Shown here: positions 1 to 7,537 of the stretch, one piece after another
Position numbering within the stretch: position 1 is the first letter of the stretch
How the letters are laid out: each line of letters opens with the position of its first letter
Assembly (NCBI GenBank): GCA_033557465.1
Contig: CM066047.1
Coordinates: 8,448,234-8,512,233 of the forward strand
Direction: 5' to 3'
Source: Ichthyophis bannanicus
Taxonomy: Eukaryota > Chordata > Amphibia > Gymnophiona > Ichthyophiidae
Length of the DNA: 64,000 nt
Program-made: the position numbers and the translations under genes
The notes under the pieces: generated by a model
Databases searched by the model: none
Seen by the model: the letters and a program-made list of their open reading frames with translations, nothing else
Told to the model about the DNA's origin: nothing

Positions 1-2
1 TG

Positions 3-1172
3 CGTAGGCAGACCTACCATATTAATGTACTTAAGTCTTGGAGGGAGAGGCCTGTAGATAATGACCTTGAACCCAGTCAGGAAGTAAGTGAGCTTCAAGA
101 AGATAACACTCTCGTAGGTATTACGGACTGTAGAGAAGCAGTTTCACCAGTAAAACCAGTCCGTAATAACTTAAGCAGGGGGGTATGTGATAAGGAAGCT
201 TATCATAGCTCAGGTAGGAGCTATAGAAAAGATGATGTGACTCTGAACAAGCAACCTGTCAGTTCTGGTAGGAGTGAGAAAACAGAGTTTTCACATAAAA
301 GACTACCAGTCCCAGAATGCACCAGGTTTCCAGCAGCCATGAGAGGGGCTGAAGTGAGGAAATGTGTGTGCAATCAAGAGAGCTATGAGGTAATCCCTAA
401 GCACTCATCTCAAAGGGCAGGGCCTGATTCAAGACAGCTGCGCTGTGTTAGCGAGCAGCACACATTAGGAAAGAATAAGAATAGAGCTTATTCTTCAGAT
501 AACAGTTACTACAAGCTCCAGCCCAGCTTCAGGGAGAACTTCAAGAACAGCTTCAGCAAAAGCCACAGAAAGAGCTTGAGGGAGAGCTTCAGCAACGGCT
601 ACAAGCACCAGTATCACCTGGAGAAACAGAAGCCAAGCCAAGCAGATAGAGAGAGAAGGAAACTCTCTGGAAGGAAGAGAAGAAAGGCCATTGGAAGGTC
701 TGGGAGATTCCAAGGCAGTACCCATACTGGGAGGTATTCCAAAAGCCAGCAGAGTCCATTGGACTGGATTCAGCCAGAGGAATGGAGTGGCAGAGATAGG
801 AATCACCAGTGGCTACCTGGAAGAGAGAAGACTGCATGTGGAAGGGACTTTCAGACCAAGGCCAGAAGGTATGTGAGAGGAGATCCAGTGTCCAGGGATC
901 AAGATTGGAAGGCTGGACATCAGAATTGGATTACATATTGGCCAGGCTTTACAGAGAGGAATTATGATGGCAGGAGAGGCTCAGGTATGAACACTGATCC
1001 AGACCCTATCTATAATAGAGAATGGCAGCAAGGGAATAAGCATTCTCATGATAGTGCCTTAATGAAAGACTCATCTGTGCCAATGTATGATATTGACCCT
1101 ATGATTGTTGATGAAGGGGGAGATACAGCAGATGAAACTATTTATATGGACTATTCTCTATCTAAATGCTAG
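3..1172 (+). CDS. C-terminal part of a Ty3/Gypsy-like polyprotein with a long basic tail (partial)
   Basis: The frame is open from the first bases of the window to a TAG at 1170-1172. The first residues (TYHINVLKSWRER) resemble the H-x-N-x-L-K end of the GPY/F module that closes Ty3/Gypsy integrases, so this should be the end of a pol frame that starts outside the window. It is followed by about 330 residues rich in Arg, Lys, Ser and Gln, ending in an acidic stretch and DYSLSKC. A diverged relative lies at 14438-15383 with the same landmarks in order (CDKEAY..SSG, KRL.VP.C, a Y.VIP..SS block, then a D/E-rich end before MD.SL), so the tail is a shared part of this element family. I do not recognise its function; a nucleic-acid-binding tail is only a guess from charge. 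Family assignment is moderate; that it is element-derived is firm. Confidence 0.5.
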   Translation, partial: RRQTYHINVLKSWRERPVDNDLEPSQEVSELQEDNTLVGITDCREAVSPVKPVRNNLSRGVCDKEAYHSSGRSYRKDDVTLNKQPVSSGRSEKTEFSHKRLPVPECTRFPAAMRGAEVRKCVCNQESYEVIPKHSSQRAGPDSRQLRCVSEQHTLGKNKNRAYSSDNSYYKLQPSFRENFKNSFSKSHRKSLRESFSNGYKHQYHLEKQKPSQADRERRKLSGRKRRKAIGRSGRFQGSTHTGRYSKSQQSPLDWIQPEEWSGRDRNHQWLPGREKTACGRDFQTKARRYVRGDPVSRDQDWKAGHQNWITYWPGFTERNYDGRRGSGMNTDPDPIYNREWQQGNKHSHDSALMKDSSVPMYDIDPMIVDEGGDTADETIYMDYSLSKC

Positions 1173-1555
1173 CTTTCTGTGAGCAAACACATCAGCCATC
1201 ACAAAGAAACCTAACTTTGTTCTTTATTTCCACTGCAAACAGCTCTTAAAGCAGGATTTGGGCTCACACAGTAGCAGCCAGCCAGCTAAAGGCTTTCAGC
1301 TGGTCCATTGATAGTAATTAGGGCTGCACCTGATTGTGTGTGTGAGCAAGGGAGAATCACTGCTGAGATCGGCGTGGAAAATAAGCAGAAGTTAACCTAA
1401 CCAGCAAAGTTTATTCTTTACTTTGTGCCTTTGTATTTGGTAATTATTTGCTAAGAAAACATTAGCTAATTGCCTGACAAACTGAAGGTTGTTTTCTGGT
1501 TTACTTTGTGACTTTTTGTTATCCATTTTTAAACACTGCAAGCAAGTAACCTCAT
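1173..1555 (+). mobile_element. 3' noncoding part of Gypsy-like element, interrupted by DIRS A
   Basis: This AT-rich noncoding DNA follows the Gypsy-like stop codon and runs up to the left terminus of DIRS A. The sequence resuming at 7324 resembles the 3' end of the related element at 15780-15940 (shared landmarks are a GTG..AATT/ATT..CCCCAT..AATAAA block and an ACAATACC/CACAATCC..TTGCAAGA block). The two pieces therefore look like one element split by DIRS. I could not define LTR ends. Confidence 0.4.
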
Positions 1556-1708
1556 TTCTCCAGGACCAAGCAGGAAGTCAGTCCTCACTTATGGGTGACG
1601 ACGGAGCCCTCGCGGAGCAATTTTCCCCAGCTTTCAAAGAAAGCCTTTGGGAATTGCAGCGCGCATGCGCGGTCGTCTTCCCGCCCGAGGGTGCCATCTT
1701 AGCCAGTC
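1556..1708 (+). repeat. Left inverted terminal repeat of DIRS A
   Basis: The stretch starting TTCTCCAGGACCAAG and ending AGCCAGTC is the reverse complement of 7140 onwards (GACTGGCTAAGATGGC...). It includes the GCGCGCATGCGC block that recurs in both arms. The right arm carries about 35 extra bases at its outer end. Confidence 0.9.
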
Positions 1709-1948
1709 TTCTTTTTTCCGCGGAGCCCTACAGACGTCCCCGTCTTGTCCCCGCGAAAAAGTCGATTTTTTCTTCATTATTTTATTCTTTTCCTTCGGTT
1801 CGACGCCGATCTTTTTCCCGCCCGGACTCGCGACGCCGGTCACGAGTCCTCTTACTTTTTTTCGGTTTTTCTGACTTTGTCAGCTTTCGTTTTCGATTTT
1901 TCCCTGGCAGCCCGGTCCTTTGACCTCGCAGGGGCCCTTTTTTCCCCG

Positions 1949-3871
1949 ATGGCTGCCAGTGGGTTTAAGCGGTGTGGTCAGTGTGACCGAAATATGTCAC
2001 TAACTGACACACACGACTTTTGCCTCCGCTGCCTGGGCCCGGATCATGAGGAACTGATCTGTGGGCCCTGCGGCAAAATGTCCTCAAAAGCGTTGAGAAG
2101 TCGGCGGCATCAGCGTGATAGAATCTTCGCTGACCCCAGCCGTACCCGGACCTCGTCGGAGGCCTCCGCGTCCAAAGGCTCCAGCTCGGACCGTCGCCGG
2201 AGTTCCTCCGACCGGGGTTCTCCCTCCGGGGACCATCGTCGGAAGGTGAAACCCGCGAGGGCGGCGTCGGTGGACGCTCCTGGTTCCGCGAGGGCCAGGT
2301 CGCATAGCCCCGACAGCCGCCCCGGGTCCTTGGAGAAGTAACACCTCACGAAGCGACCTCGCCTGGAGTCGGAGATGCCTGCTCGGGTAAGTCCTGTGGT
2401 CCTTCTGGACTCGCCTCCGCGACAGCCGACGTCGGGCCCGACGCCGTCGGGGCCCGAGTCGGGGGCTGCTGGGTCACCTGAGCTCGGACTCAGGTTTACG
2501 GCCTTGGAGAGCAGACTGTCTGCCTTCATGGACCAGCAGCGGGCACTGCTCGCTGGCCTCGCTGGCGCCGCTGCCCCGACCGCCGGGACGTCGACGTCCA
2601 AGTCGACCCCGGAGACCGAGCCGATCCTCGAGTCGATGAGAACTCGAGTCGATCCTCGGTCGAGGTCACCCTCGGCCTCCCGTTCGGGACCGAGGTCGCC
2701 GACGCCGACTCCCTCGGCGTCGGGGCGGCAGGCGCCGCGCCCTGCCCGGGCCGACCCCACCGAGTCCTCGTCGGAGTCGGTCTGGGAGTCTGAAGAGGAA
2801 GAGTCGCCTGATTCTTTCCGGACTCGGTGTGTCCCCTCGGACTCACCGGAGTCCGAGCCTCGGAAGCAGTCCCCCCCGGAGGATGCCCGGTTCTCGGACT
2901 TCGTTAGGGATATGGCCAAGGCTTTGGCCTTCCCTGCGGATCCCGAGGAGGAGCCTCGAGCCGAAGAGCTCGACGCCCTCCAGTATGACTCTCCCGCGAG
3001 GGAACACTTTACTGTTCCGGTTCCTCCTATGCTGGAACGACTACTCTTCCGCATGTGGGAGAGTCCGGCCTCCTCGCCGGTCCTGAGCAAGCGGGTCGAT
3101 TCTATCTATCGAGTCCGCAAGAGCCCTGGCTTTCAAAAGGCACAGCTGCCACACCATTCCATGGTAGTGGAATCAGCCATGCATCGTCTTAAGAGCCAGA
3201 AGATGCACTCCTCGGTGCCTCCTGGCAGGGAGGCCCGTAACCTGGATGGCCTTGGTAAGAAGTGTTTCCAGGGCTCTATGCTCGCATGTCGTGTCCAGAC
3301 TTACCAGCTATACATGGGCATGTATCTCCGGGATCTGGCTAAAGAGCTAGCCGGATTCTCCGCTGGTTTGTCCGAGGAACCCTTGCGGAGGTTCCTAGCC
3401 TTGTCCACTGGCATTCGGGAATGCTCAAAGTTCATGTCCCGGGCAGCCTATGATGGCTTTGAAGCATCGGCTCGAGTGGCCGCAGCCGGCATCGGTGCCC
3501 GCCGACAGGCTTGGCTTCAGTCGTCAGACCTTGAGCCCTGGGTGCAGGACAAGTTGGTCGATGTCCCCTGCCGAGGCGAAAACCTCTTTGGCAAGCCCAT
3601 GGTGGAAAAGGCTGCGCAAATTGAGACTGAGACTCTCACCAGGACCAGGCTTTCTAGGAAGACCTCCGCCCCTTCCCAGAAAAAGAAGGGCTCGGGGAAA
3701 AAGTCCTTTTACCCGAGGAAGGCGGCTGCCTACAAACAATACCCCCATTATCAGGCCCCTGCAGCTCCCCAACAGGGCCAGCAGGCCAAGGGACGGGGTA
3801 ACGGGTCCCGTAGGCAGCAAGCCCCCAAGCCTGCACCACCAGCCCCTGCTCAGCAGGGTGGGGGTTTTTGA
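1949..3871 (+). pseudogene. DIRS A gag (ORF1), one premature stop
   Basis: Start chosen at ATG 1949, the position equivalent to ATG 58130 in copy F. Residues about 7-40 carry a Cys/His array with spacing C-x2-C-x9-H-x2-C-x2-C-x4-H-x4-C-x2-C, probably zinc-binding. A long Ser/Pro/Arg-rich, partly acidic low-complexity region follows. Then comes the conserved gag core with HHSMVVESAM, PPGREARNLD and LYMGMYLRDL, and a Lys/Gln-rich C-terminus ending GGGF. A TAA at 2339-2341 (codon 131) interrupts the frame; copy F has a sense codon there and the same frame resumes afterwards, so this is a point nonsense change. Expected role is the structural nucleocapsid-like protein of the element. Confidence 0.85.
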
Positions 3872-3945
3872 CTCACAAAGCATAGCCTCTCCCCCCCGCT
3901 GGTTCCTCCCAGCACCGGAGGCCGGCTGGTTCACTTCGCCCACAG

Positions 3946-6819
3946 GTGGTCCAGCATCACCGCAGATGCCTGGGTGCTTCAAGTCGTGCGGGAAGGCTAT
4001 CTTCTCCACTTCCACCAGGTCCCTCCCTCCTATTTTCCGGGAGAACCTCCACGACCCCCTCTGCACAGGGAATTACTCCTTCAGGAGTTAGCAGGTCTTC
4101 TGCAGGAACAGGCGGTGGAACCGGTGCCACACCACCTGAGAGGTCAAGGCTTTTATTCCAGGTATTTTCTAATACCAAAGAGAACAGGGGGCCTCAGACC
4201 CATCCTGGACTTGCGCAACCTCAACAAGTTCCTTGTGCGGGAGAAGTTCAAAATGCTTACCCTTGGAATCCTTCTGCCCTACCTCCAGCAGGGAGATTGG
4301 CTATGCTCCTTGGATCTAAAGGATGCCTACACGCACATCCTCATCCACCCAAGCCACCGCCAATACCTAAGGTTTGTGGTGGCAGGAAATCATTACCAGT
4401 ACAGAGTACTGCCCTTTGGCCTGTCCTCCGCGCCGCGAGTCTTCACAAAATGTCTCGCAGTGGTGGCGGCCCATCTCCGGCTTCACGGCCTATATGTCTT
4501 TCCGTACCTCGACGACTGGCTCATCAGAGCGGCGTCCGCTCCGGAGGTCACCAGCGCCACACGCCGCACGGTGACTCTTCTGCAGTACTTGGGCTTTGTT
4601 ATAAATTTCGCAAAGTCCACTTTGCTCCCCTCACAGGATCTCGAGTTCATCGGCGCAAGGCTCCACACTCCTCAGGCACGAGCGTACCTACCGCTCGACA
4701 GGGCTCAACGGCTCATGGACCTAGCCGACCGTTTTCGCAGCCAGCCCCTGGTCTCCGCCAGGCGCTTCCTGAGACTGCTCGGCCATATGGCTTCCACCGT
4801 CCATGTGACCCCCAATGCCCGCCTGAATATGCGGCCTGCTCAATGGTGTCTCCGCCAGCAGTGGCGACAAGCCGCCGGCGGCCTAGCAGACCTAGTGCGC
4901 GTCTCCGAGCCGCTGATCTCGTCTCTCCGGTGGTGGCTTCGGCAGCCGAACCTGATATTCGGAATGCCTTTCCAGTCACCTCAGCCGACCCGGGTGCTGA
5001 CCACGGATGCATCCCTCCTGGGCTGGGGAGCACATTGCCAAGGGGCACGTACTCAGGGCCTCTGGACCACGTGGGAGTCTGCTCAGCAGATCAACTTCCT
5101 GGAGCTCAGGGCGATCCGCCTGGCTCTCAAGGCTTTCTCCCACCTGACTTCCCACCAGTCCGTCCTTGTCCAGACGGACAATCAAGTTGCCATGTTCTAC
5201 GTGAACAAGCAGGGGGGCACGTGCTCCTTCCTCCTCTGCCGGGAGGCACAGAAGCTCTGCTCTTGGGCCGTCAGTCACGGCATTCTCCTCAAGGCAGTTT
5301 ATCTCCCGGGCCAAGAGAATTGCCTGGCGGACAAACTCAGCAGGATCCTCCAGCCGCACGAGTGGCGTCTGGATCCCTTGGTAGTTCAGAAGCTCTTCCT
5401 AAAGTGGGGCCTCCCCACGGTGGATCTCTTTGCCAGTCCTCACAACCGGCAGCTTCCTCGCTTCTGCTCTCGTCAGCCACACCCCCTTCGGGTTGCGGCG
5501 GACGCTTTTCTAATTTCATGGTCGGGGAGCCTTCTGTACGCTTTCCCTCCCATCCCGCTAGTCTCTCGGACTCTTTTCAAGGTTCTCCGAGACAAAGCCT
5601 TCATGATCCTGGTGGCCCCTCGCTGGCCCAGACAGCCGTGGTTTCCGCTCCTACTGCAATTAGCGGTGGAGGATCCATTCCCTCTGGGGGTACAACCGGA
5701 TCTCCTCACTCAGGATCAGGGGTCTCTATTACACCCCAACCTCAGGTCTCTCAACCTCATGGCCTGGCTGCTGAGAGGGTAGTCCTTGCTCCCCTTCTCC
5801 TGCCGGCAGAGGTGGAGGAGGTCGTCTTGGCTTCGCGTCGCCCTTCTACCCGCAAATGCTACGCCCTTAAATGGCGTCGTTTTGCCGTCTGGTGTACCCA
5901 ACAGTCTCAGGATCCCTTCTCCTGCCCGGTGTCGGTGATCTTGCAGTACTTGCTACACCTCTCTAATCTGGGACTTAAGTCCAACTCCGTCAAAGTTCAC
6001 CTCAGTGCTCTTTCGGCACATCATGTGCCGGTGGACGGTAGACCTCTCTCCAGCGACCCTCTCGTAGCGAGGTTTCTCCGAGGTCTCCTTCTACTTAAAC
6101 CACCTCTGCGCCCGCCAGCGCCTGACTGGGACCTGAATGTGGTTTTGCAGCGGATCACCTGTCCGCCTTTTGAACCTATGGCTACCTGTTCTCTCCGTTT
6201 TCTGTCTTGGAAAACACTGTTCTTGATAGCCCTCACTTCCGCTAGACGCGTAAGTGAATTGCAGGCCCTCGTGTCTGATCCCCCTTACACTCGGTTCTAC
6301 AACAATAGGGTAGTCCTACGGACTCACCCAAAATTTCTTCCAAAAGTGGTCTCCCCTTTTCACATCAATCAGGAGGTGGTACTTCCAACCTTCTTTCCCA
6401 GACCACACTCCAGCCGAGCTGAAACGGTCCTCCATACCCTGGACTGTAGAAGGGCATTAAACTTCTACCTTGACCGTACGCGGGAGCACCGTAAAGCTGC
6501 TCAGCTTTTTGTGTCTTTTGACCCCAATAAATTGGGGCTCCCGGTCTCCAAGCGTACTCTGTCCATCTGGGTTGCGGACTGTATCTCTTGGGCTTATGGG
6601 GCAGCCGGACTCTCCTTAGAAAGTCGAGTCACGGCTCATTGCGTTCGGGCAAAGGCTACGTCAGTGGCTTACCTCCGCTCTGTTCTGCTGGCAGACATCT
6701 GCCGGGCCGCTACTTGGTCTTCGAGCCAGACTTTTGCGGTCCATTACTGTCTCGAGAGGGAGTCCCGCAGGGACAGTGCTTTCGGACAGGCAGTCCTCCG
6801 TAATCTCTTTGAGGTCTGA
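3946..6819 (+). CDS. DIRS A tyrosine recombinase ORF (957 codons, overlaps RT ORF)
   Basis: The C-terminal ~340 residues are a tyrosine recombinase that would integrate the circular DNA copy. The SARRVSEL block holds catalytic Arg (R768), AHCVRA supplies H898 and R901, and AVHYCLE supplies the nucleophile Y934. A SAM-like N-terminal recombinase region precedes it (RRPSTRKCYALKW). The first ~610 codons overlap the RT ORF in another frame and give a Ser/Pro/His-rich product of unknown meaning. The frame is open throughout and has exactly the same length and catalytic positions as in copy D. It begins at a GTG where D has ATG, so the true translation start of the recombinase is uncertain; it may be made by frameshift or an internal start. 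No lesions seen. Confidence 0.85.
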   Translation: MVQHHRRCLGASSRAGRLSSPLPPGPSLLFSGRTSTTPSAQGITPSGVSRSSAGTGGGTGATPPERSRLLFQVFSNTKENRGPQTHPGLAQPQQVPCAGEVQNAYPWNPSALPPAGRLAMLLGSKGCLHAHPHPPKPPPIPKVCGGRKSLPVQSTALWPVLRAASLHKMSRSGGGPSPASRPICLSVPRRLAHQSGVRSGGHQRHTPHGDSSAVLGLCYKFRKVHFAPLTGSRVHRRKAPHSSGTSVPTARQGSTAHGPSRPFSQPAPGLRQALPETARPYGFHRPCDPQCPPEYAACSMVSPPAVATSRRRPSRPSARLRAADLVSPVVASAAEPDIRNAFPVTSADPGADHGCIPPGLGSTLPRGTYSGPLDHVGVCSADQLPGAQGDPPGSQGFLPPDFPPVRPCPDGQSSCHVLREQAGGHVLLPPLPGGTEALLLGRQSRHSPQGSLSPGPRELPGGQTQQDPPAARVASGSLGSSEALPKVGPPHGGSLCQSSQPAASSLLLSSATPPSGCGGRFSNFMVGEPSVRFPSHPASLSDSFQGSPRQSLHDPGGPSLAQTAVVSAPTAISGGGSIPSGGTTGSPHSGSGVSITPQPQVSQPHGLAAERVVLAPLLLPAEVEEVVLASRRPSTRKCYALKWRRFAVWCTQQSQDPFSCPVSVILQYLLHLSNLGLKSNSVKVHLSALSAHHVPVDGRPLSSDPLVARFLRGLLLLKPPLRPPAPDWDLNVVLQRITCPPFEPMATCSLRFLSWKTLFLIALTSARRVSELQALVSDPPYTRFYNNRVVLRTHPKFLPKVVSPFHINQEVVLPTFFPRPHSSRAETVLHTLDCRRALNFYLDRTREHRKAAQLFVSFDPNKLGLPVSKRTLSIWVADCISWAYGAAGLSLESRVTAHCVRAKATSVAYLRSVLLADICRAATWSSSQTFAVHYCLERESRRDSAFGQAVLRNLFEV
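3974..5782 (+). CDS. DIRS A reverse transcriptase / RNase H / methyltransferase-like ORF
   Basis: Reverse transcriptase lies in the first ~300 residues (SLDLKDAYTH with the first catalytic Asp; FPYLDDW with YLDD at residues 178-181). RNase H follows with the D-E-D-D set D345 (TTDAS), E377 (LELRAI), D402 (QTDNQ) and D453 (LADKLS). The last ~130 residues match the Dam-like methyltransferase region of DIRS elements (DLFAS...FPPIPL at about 524, ...PRWPRQPWF). The frame is open from 3872, directly after the gag stop, but only because a C run at about 3886-3895 has lost one base relative to F; in C and D the RT lies in +1 relative to gag. ATG 3974 is simply the first Met. The product would copy element RNA to DNA. 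Looks intact downstream of that junction. Confidence 0.9.
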   Translation: MLQVVREGYLLHFHQVPPSYFPGEPPRPPLHRELLLQELAGLLQEQAVEPVPHHLRGQGFYSRYFLIPKRTGGLRPILDLRNLNKFLVREKFKMLTLGILLPYLQQGDWLCSLDLKDAYTHILIHPSHRQYLRFVVAGNHYQYRVLPFGLSSAPRVFTKCLAVVAAHLRLHGLYVFPYLDDWLIRAASAPEVTSATRRTVTLLQYLGFVINFAKSTLLPSQDLEFIGARLHTPQARAYLPLDRAQRLMDLADRFRSQPLVSARRFLRLLGHMASTVHVTPNARLNMRPAQWCLRQQWRQAAGGLADLVRVSEPLISSLRWWLRQPNLIFGMPFQSPQPTRVLTTDASLLGWGAHCQGARTQGLWTTWESAQQINFLELRAIRLALKAFSHLTSHQSVLVQTDNQVAMFYVNKQGGTCSFLLCREAQKLCSWAVSHGILLKAVYLPGQENCLADKLSRILQPHEWRLDPLVVQKLFLKWGLPTVDLFASPHNRQLPRFCSRQPHPLRVAADAFLISWSGSLLYAFPPIPLVSRTLFKVLRDKAFMILVAPRWPRQPWFPLLLQLAVEDPFPLGVQPDLLTQDQGSLLHPNLRSLNLMAWLLRG

Positions 6820-6960
6820 GCAACTCCTACCCTCCATCCCGGATGTGGGCTACCGGTGGGTGATAATTCAGCGAAGATTCTTTCCTTCTGTGCTGCTGAG
6901 CTAGAGGGAGCTCATTTTTGTGCTTAGGGTCTCCGGTAGCCTTGAGCTTGGGAGTCCCAT

Positions 6961-7056
6961 AAGTGAGGACTGACTTCCTGCTTGGTCCTGGAGAAAGCGT
7001 AGTTACTCACCTGTAACAGGTGTTCTCCAGGAGCAGCAGGAATCAGTCCTCACTAC
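6961..7056 (+). repeat. Internal complementary region (circle-junction template) of DIRS A
   Basis: The first ~33 bases are the reverse complement of the left terminus (GACTTCCTGCTTGGTCCTGG). The rest is the reverse complement of the right terminus (AGCGTAGTTACTCACCTG and onward). This head-to-tail arrangement is the hallmark internal complementary region of DIRS elements, thought to guide closure of the DNA circle. Confidence 0.92.
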
Positions 7057-7139
7057 CCTCCCTCCTCCCCTTGGAGTTGCAATCGTCTGCTTATGTTTTT
7101 GCAAATATTTTTATGCTGTCTTTTTTAGCTATGTCATCT

Positions 7140-7323
7140 GACTGGCTAAGATGGCACCCTCGGGCGGGAAGACGACCGCGCATGCGCGCTGCAATTCCCA
7201 AAGGCTTTCTTTGAAAGCTGGGGAAAATTGCTCCGCGAGGGCTCCGTCGGCGCCGTCACCCATAAGTGAGGACTGATTCCTGCTGCTCCTGGAGAACACC
7301 TGTTACAGGTGAGTAACTACGCT
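7140..7323 (+). repeat. Right inverted terminal repeat of DIRS A
   Basis: Reverse complement of the left repeat, plus an outer extension ending CAGGTGAGTAACTACGCT. The extension includes the odd palindrome CACCTGT-T-ACAGGTG and a 9/9 match to the 5' splice-site consensus (CAG at 7306-7308, GTGAGT at 7309-7314) pointing out of the element. Confidence 0.9.
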
Positions 7324-7537
7324 TTATAGTGCTATCAAGCATACATGTGCTGGGTGAATTAAACCCCATCAATAAAAGAAGTATTTTATTGATCTTACCA
7401 CTTGGTTTCACAACTCAAATTATTGTCATCAGCTGTGTTTGGGAGTGAATGAACTACAATACCCACAATACCTTGCAAGAATCATATGAATATATGCATC
7501 GTCAATATTGTGTAAGTTCTCACCCTAGGCAGCCGTC
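7324..7537 (+). mobile_element. 3' end of the Gypsy-like element resumed after DIRS A
   Basis: Aligns by eye with the end of the second Gypsy-like copy (15790-15940): both share a GTGNTAYCAAG block, an AATAAA-containing block and an ACAATACC/CACAATCC..TTGCAAGA block. AATAAAAG at about 7370 could be its polyadenylation signal. No coding sequence. Confidence 0.45.

Larger units (their letters stand above)
1556..7323 (+). mobile_element. DIRS element A, near-complete (GC-rich subfamily)
   Basis: A 5.77 kb DIRS-type tyrosine-recombinase retrotransposon. It has inverted terminal repeats (1556-1708 and 7140-7323), a gag region, overlapping RT/RNase H/MT and recombinase ORFs, and an internal complementary region (6961-7056). 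The internal region reads as the complement of the right end joined to the left end, and this fixes the termini as TTCTCC... and ...AACTACGCT. It is collinear with copy F (5,769 bp). No target duplication flanks it, as expected for recombinase-mediated integration. Damage is light: one stop codon in gag and a 1-nt deletion in a C run between gag and RT. It is inserted in the 3' region of a Gypsy-like element. Confidence 0.93.

Noticed and set aside
2110..3090. Long minus-strand frames opposite DIRS A gag (also 58225-59100 in F)
   Set aside because: They are complements of a GC-rich, stop-poor gag region and are not collinear at equal positions in D or C. No recognisable domain.
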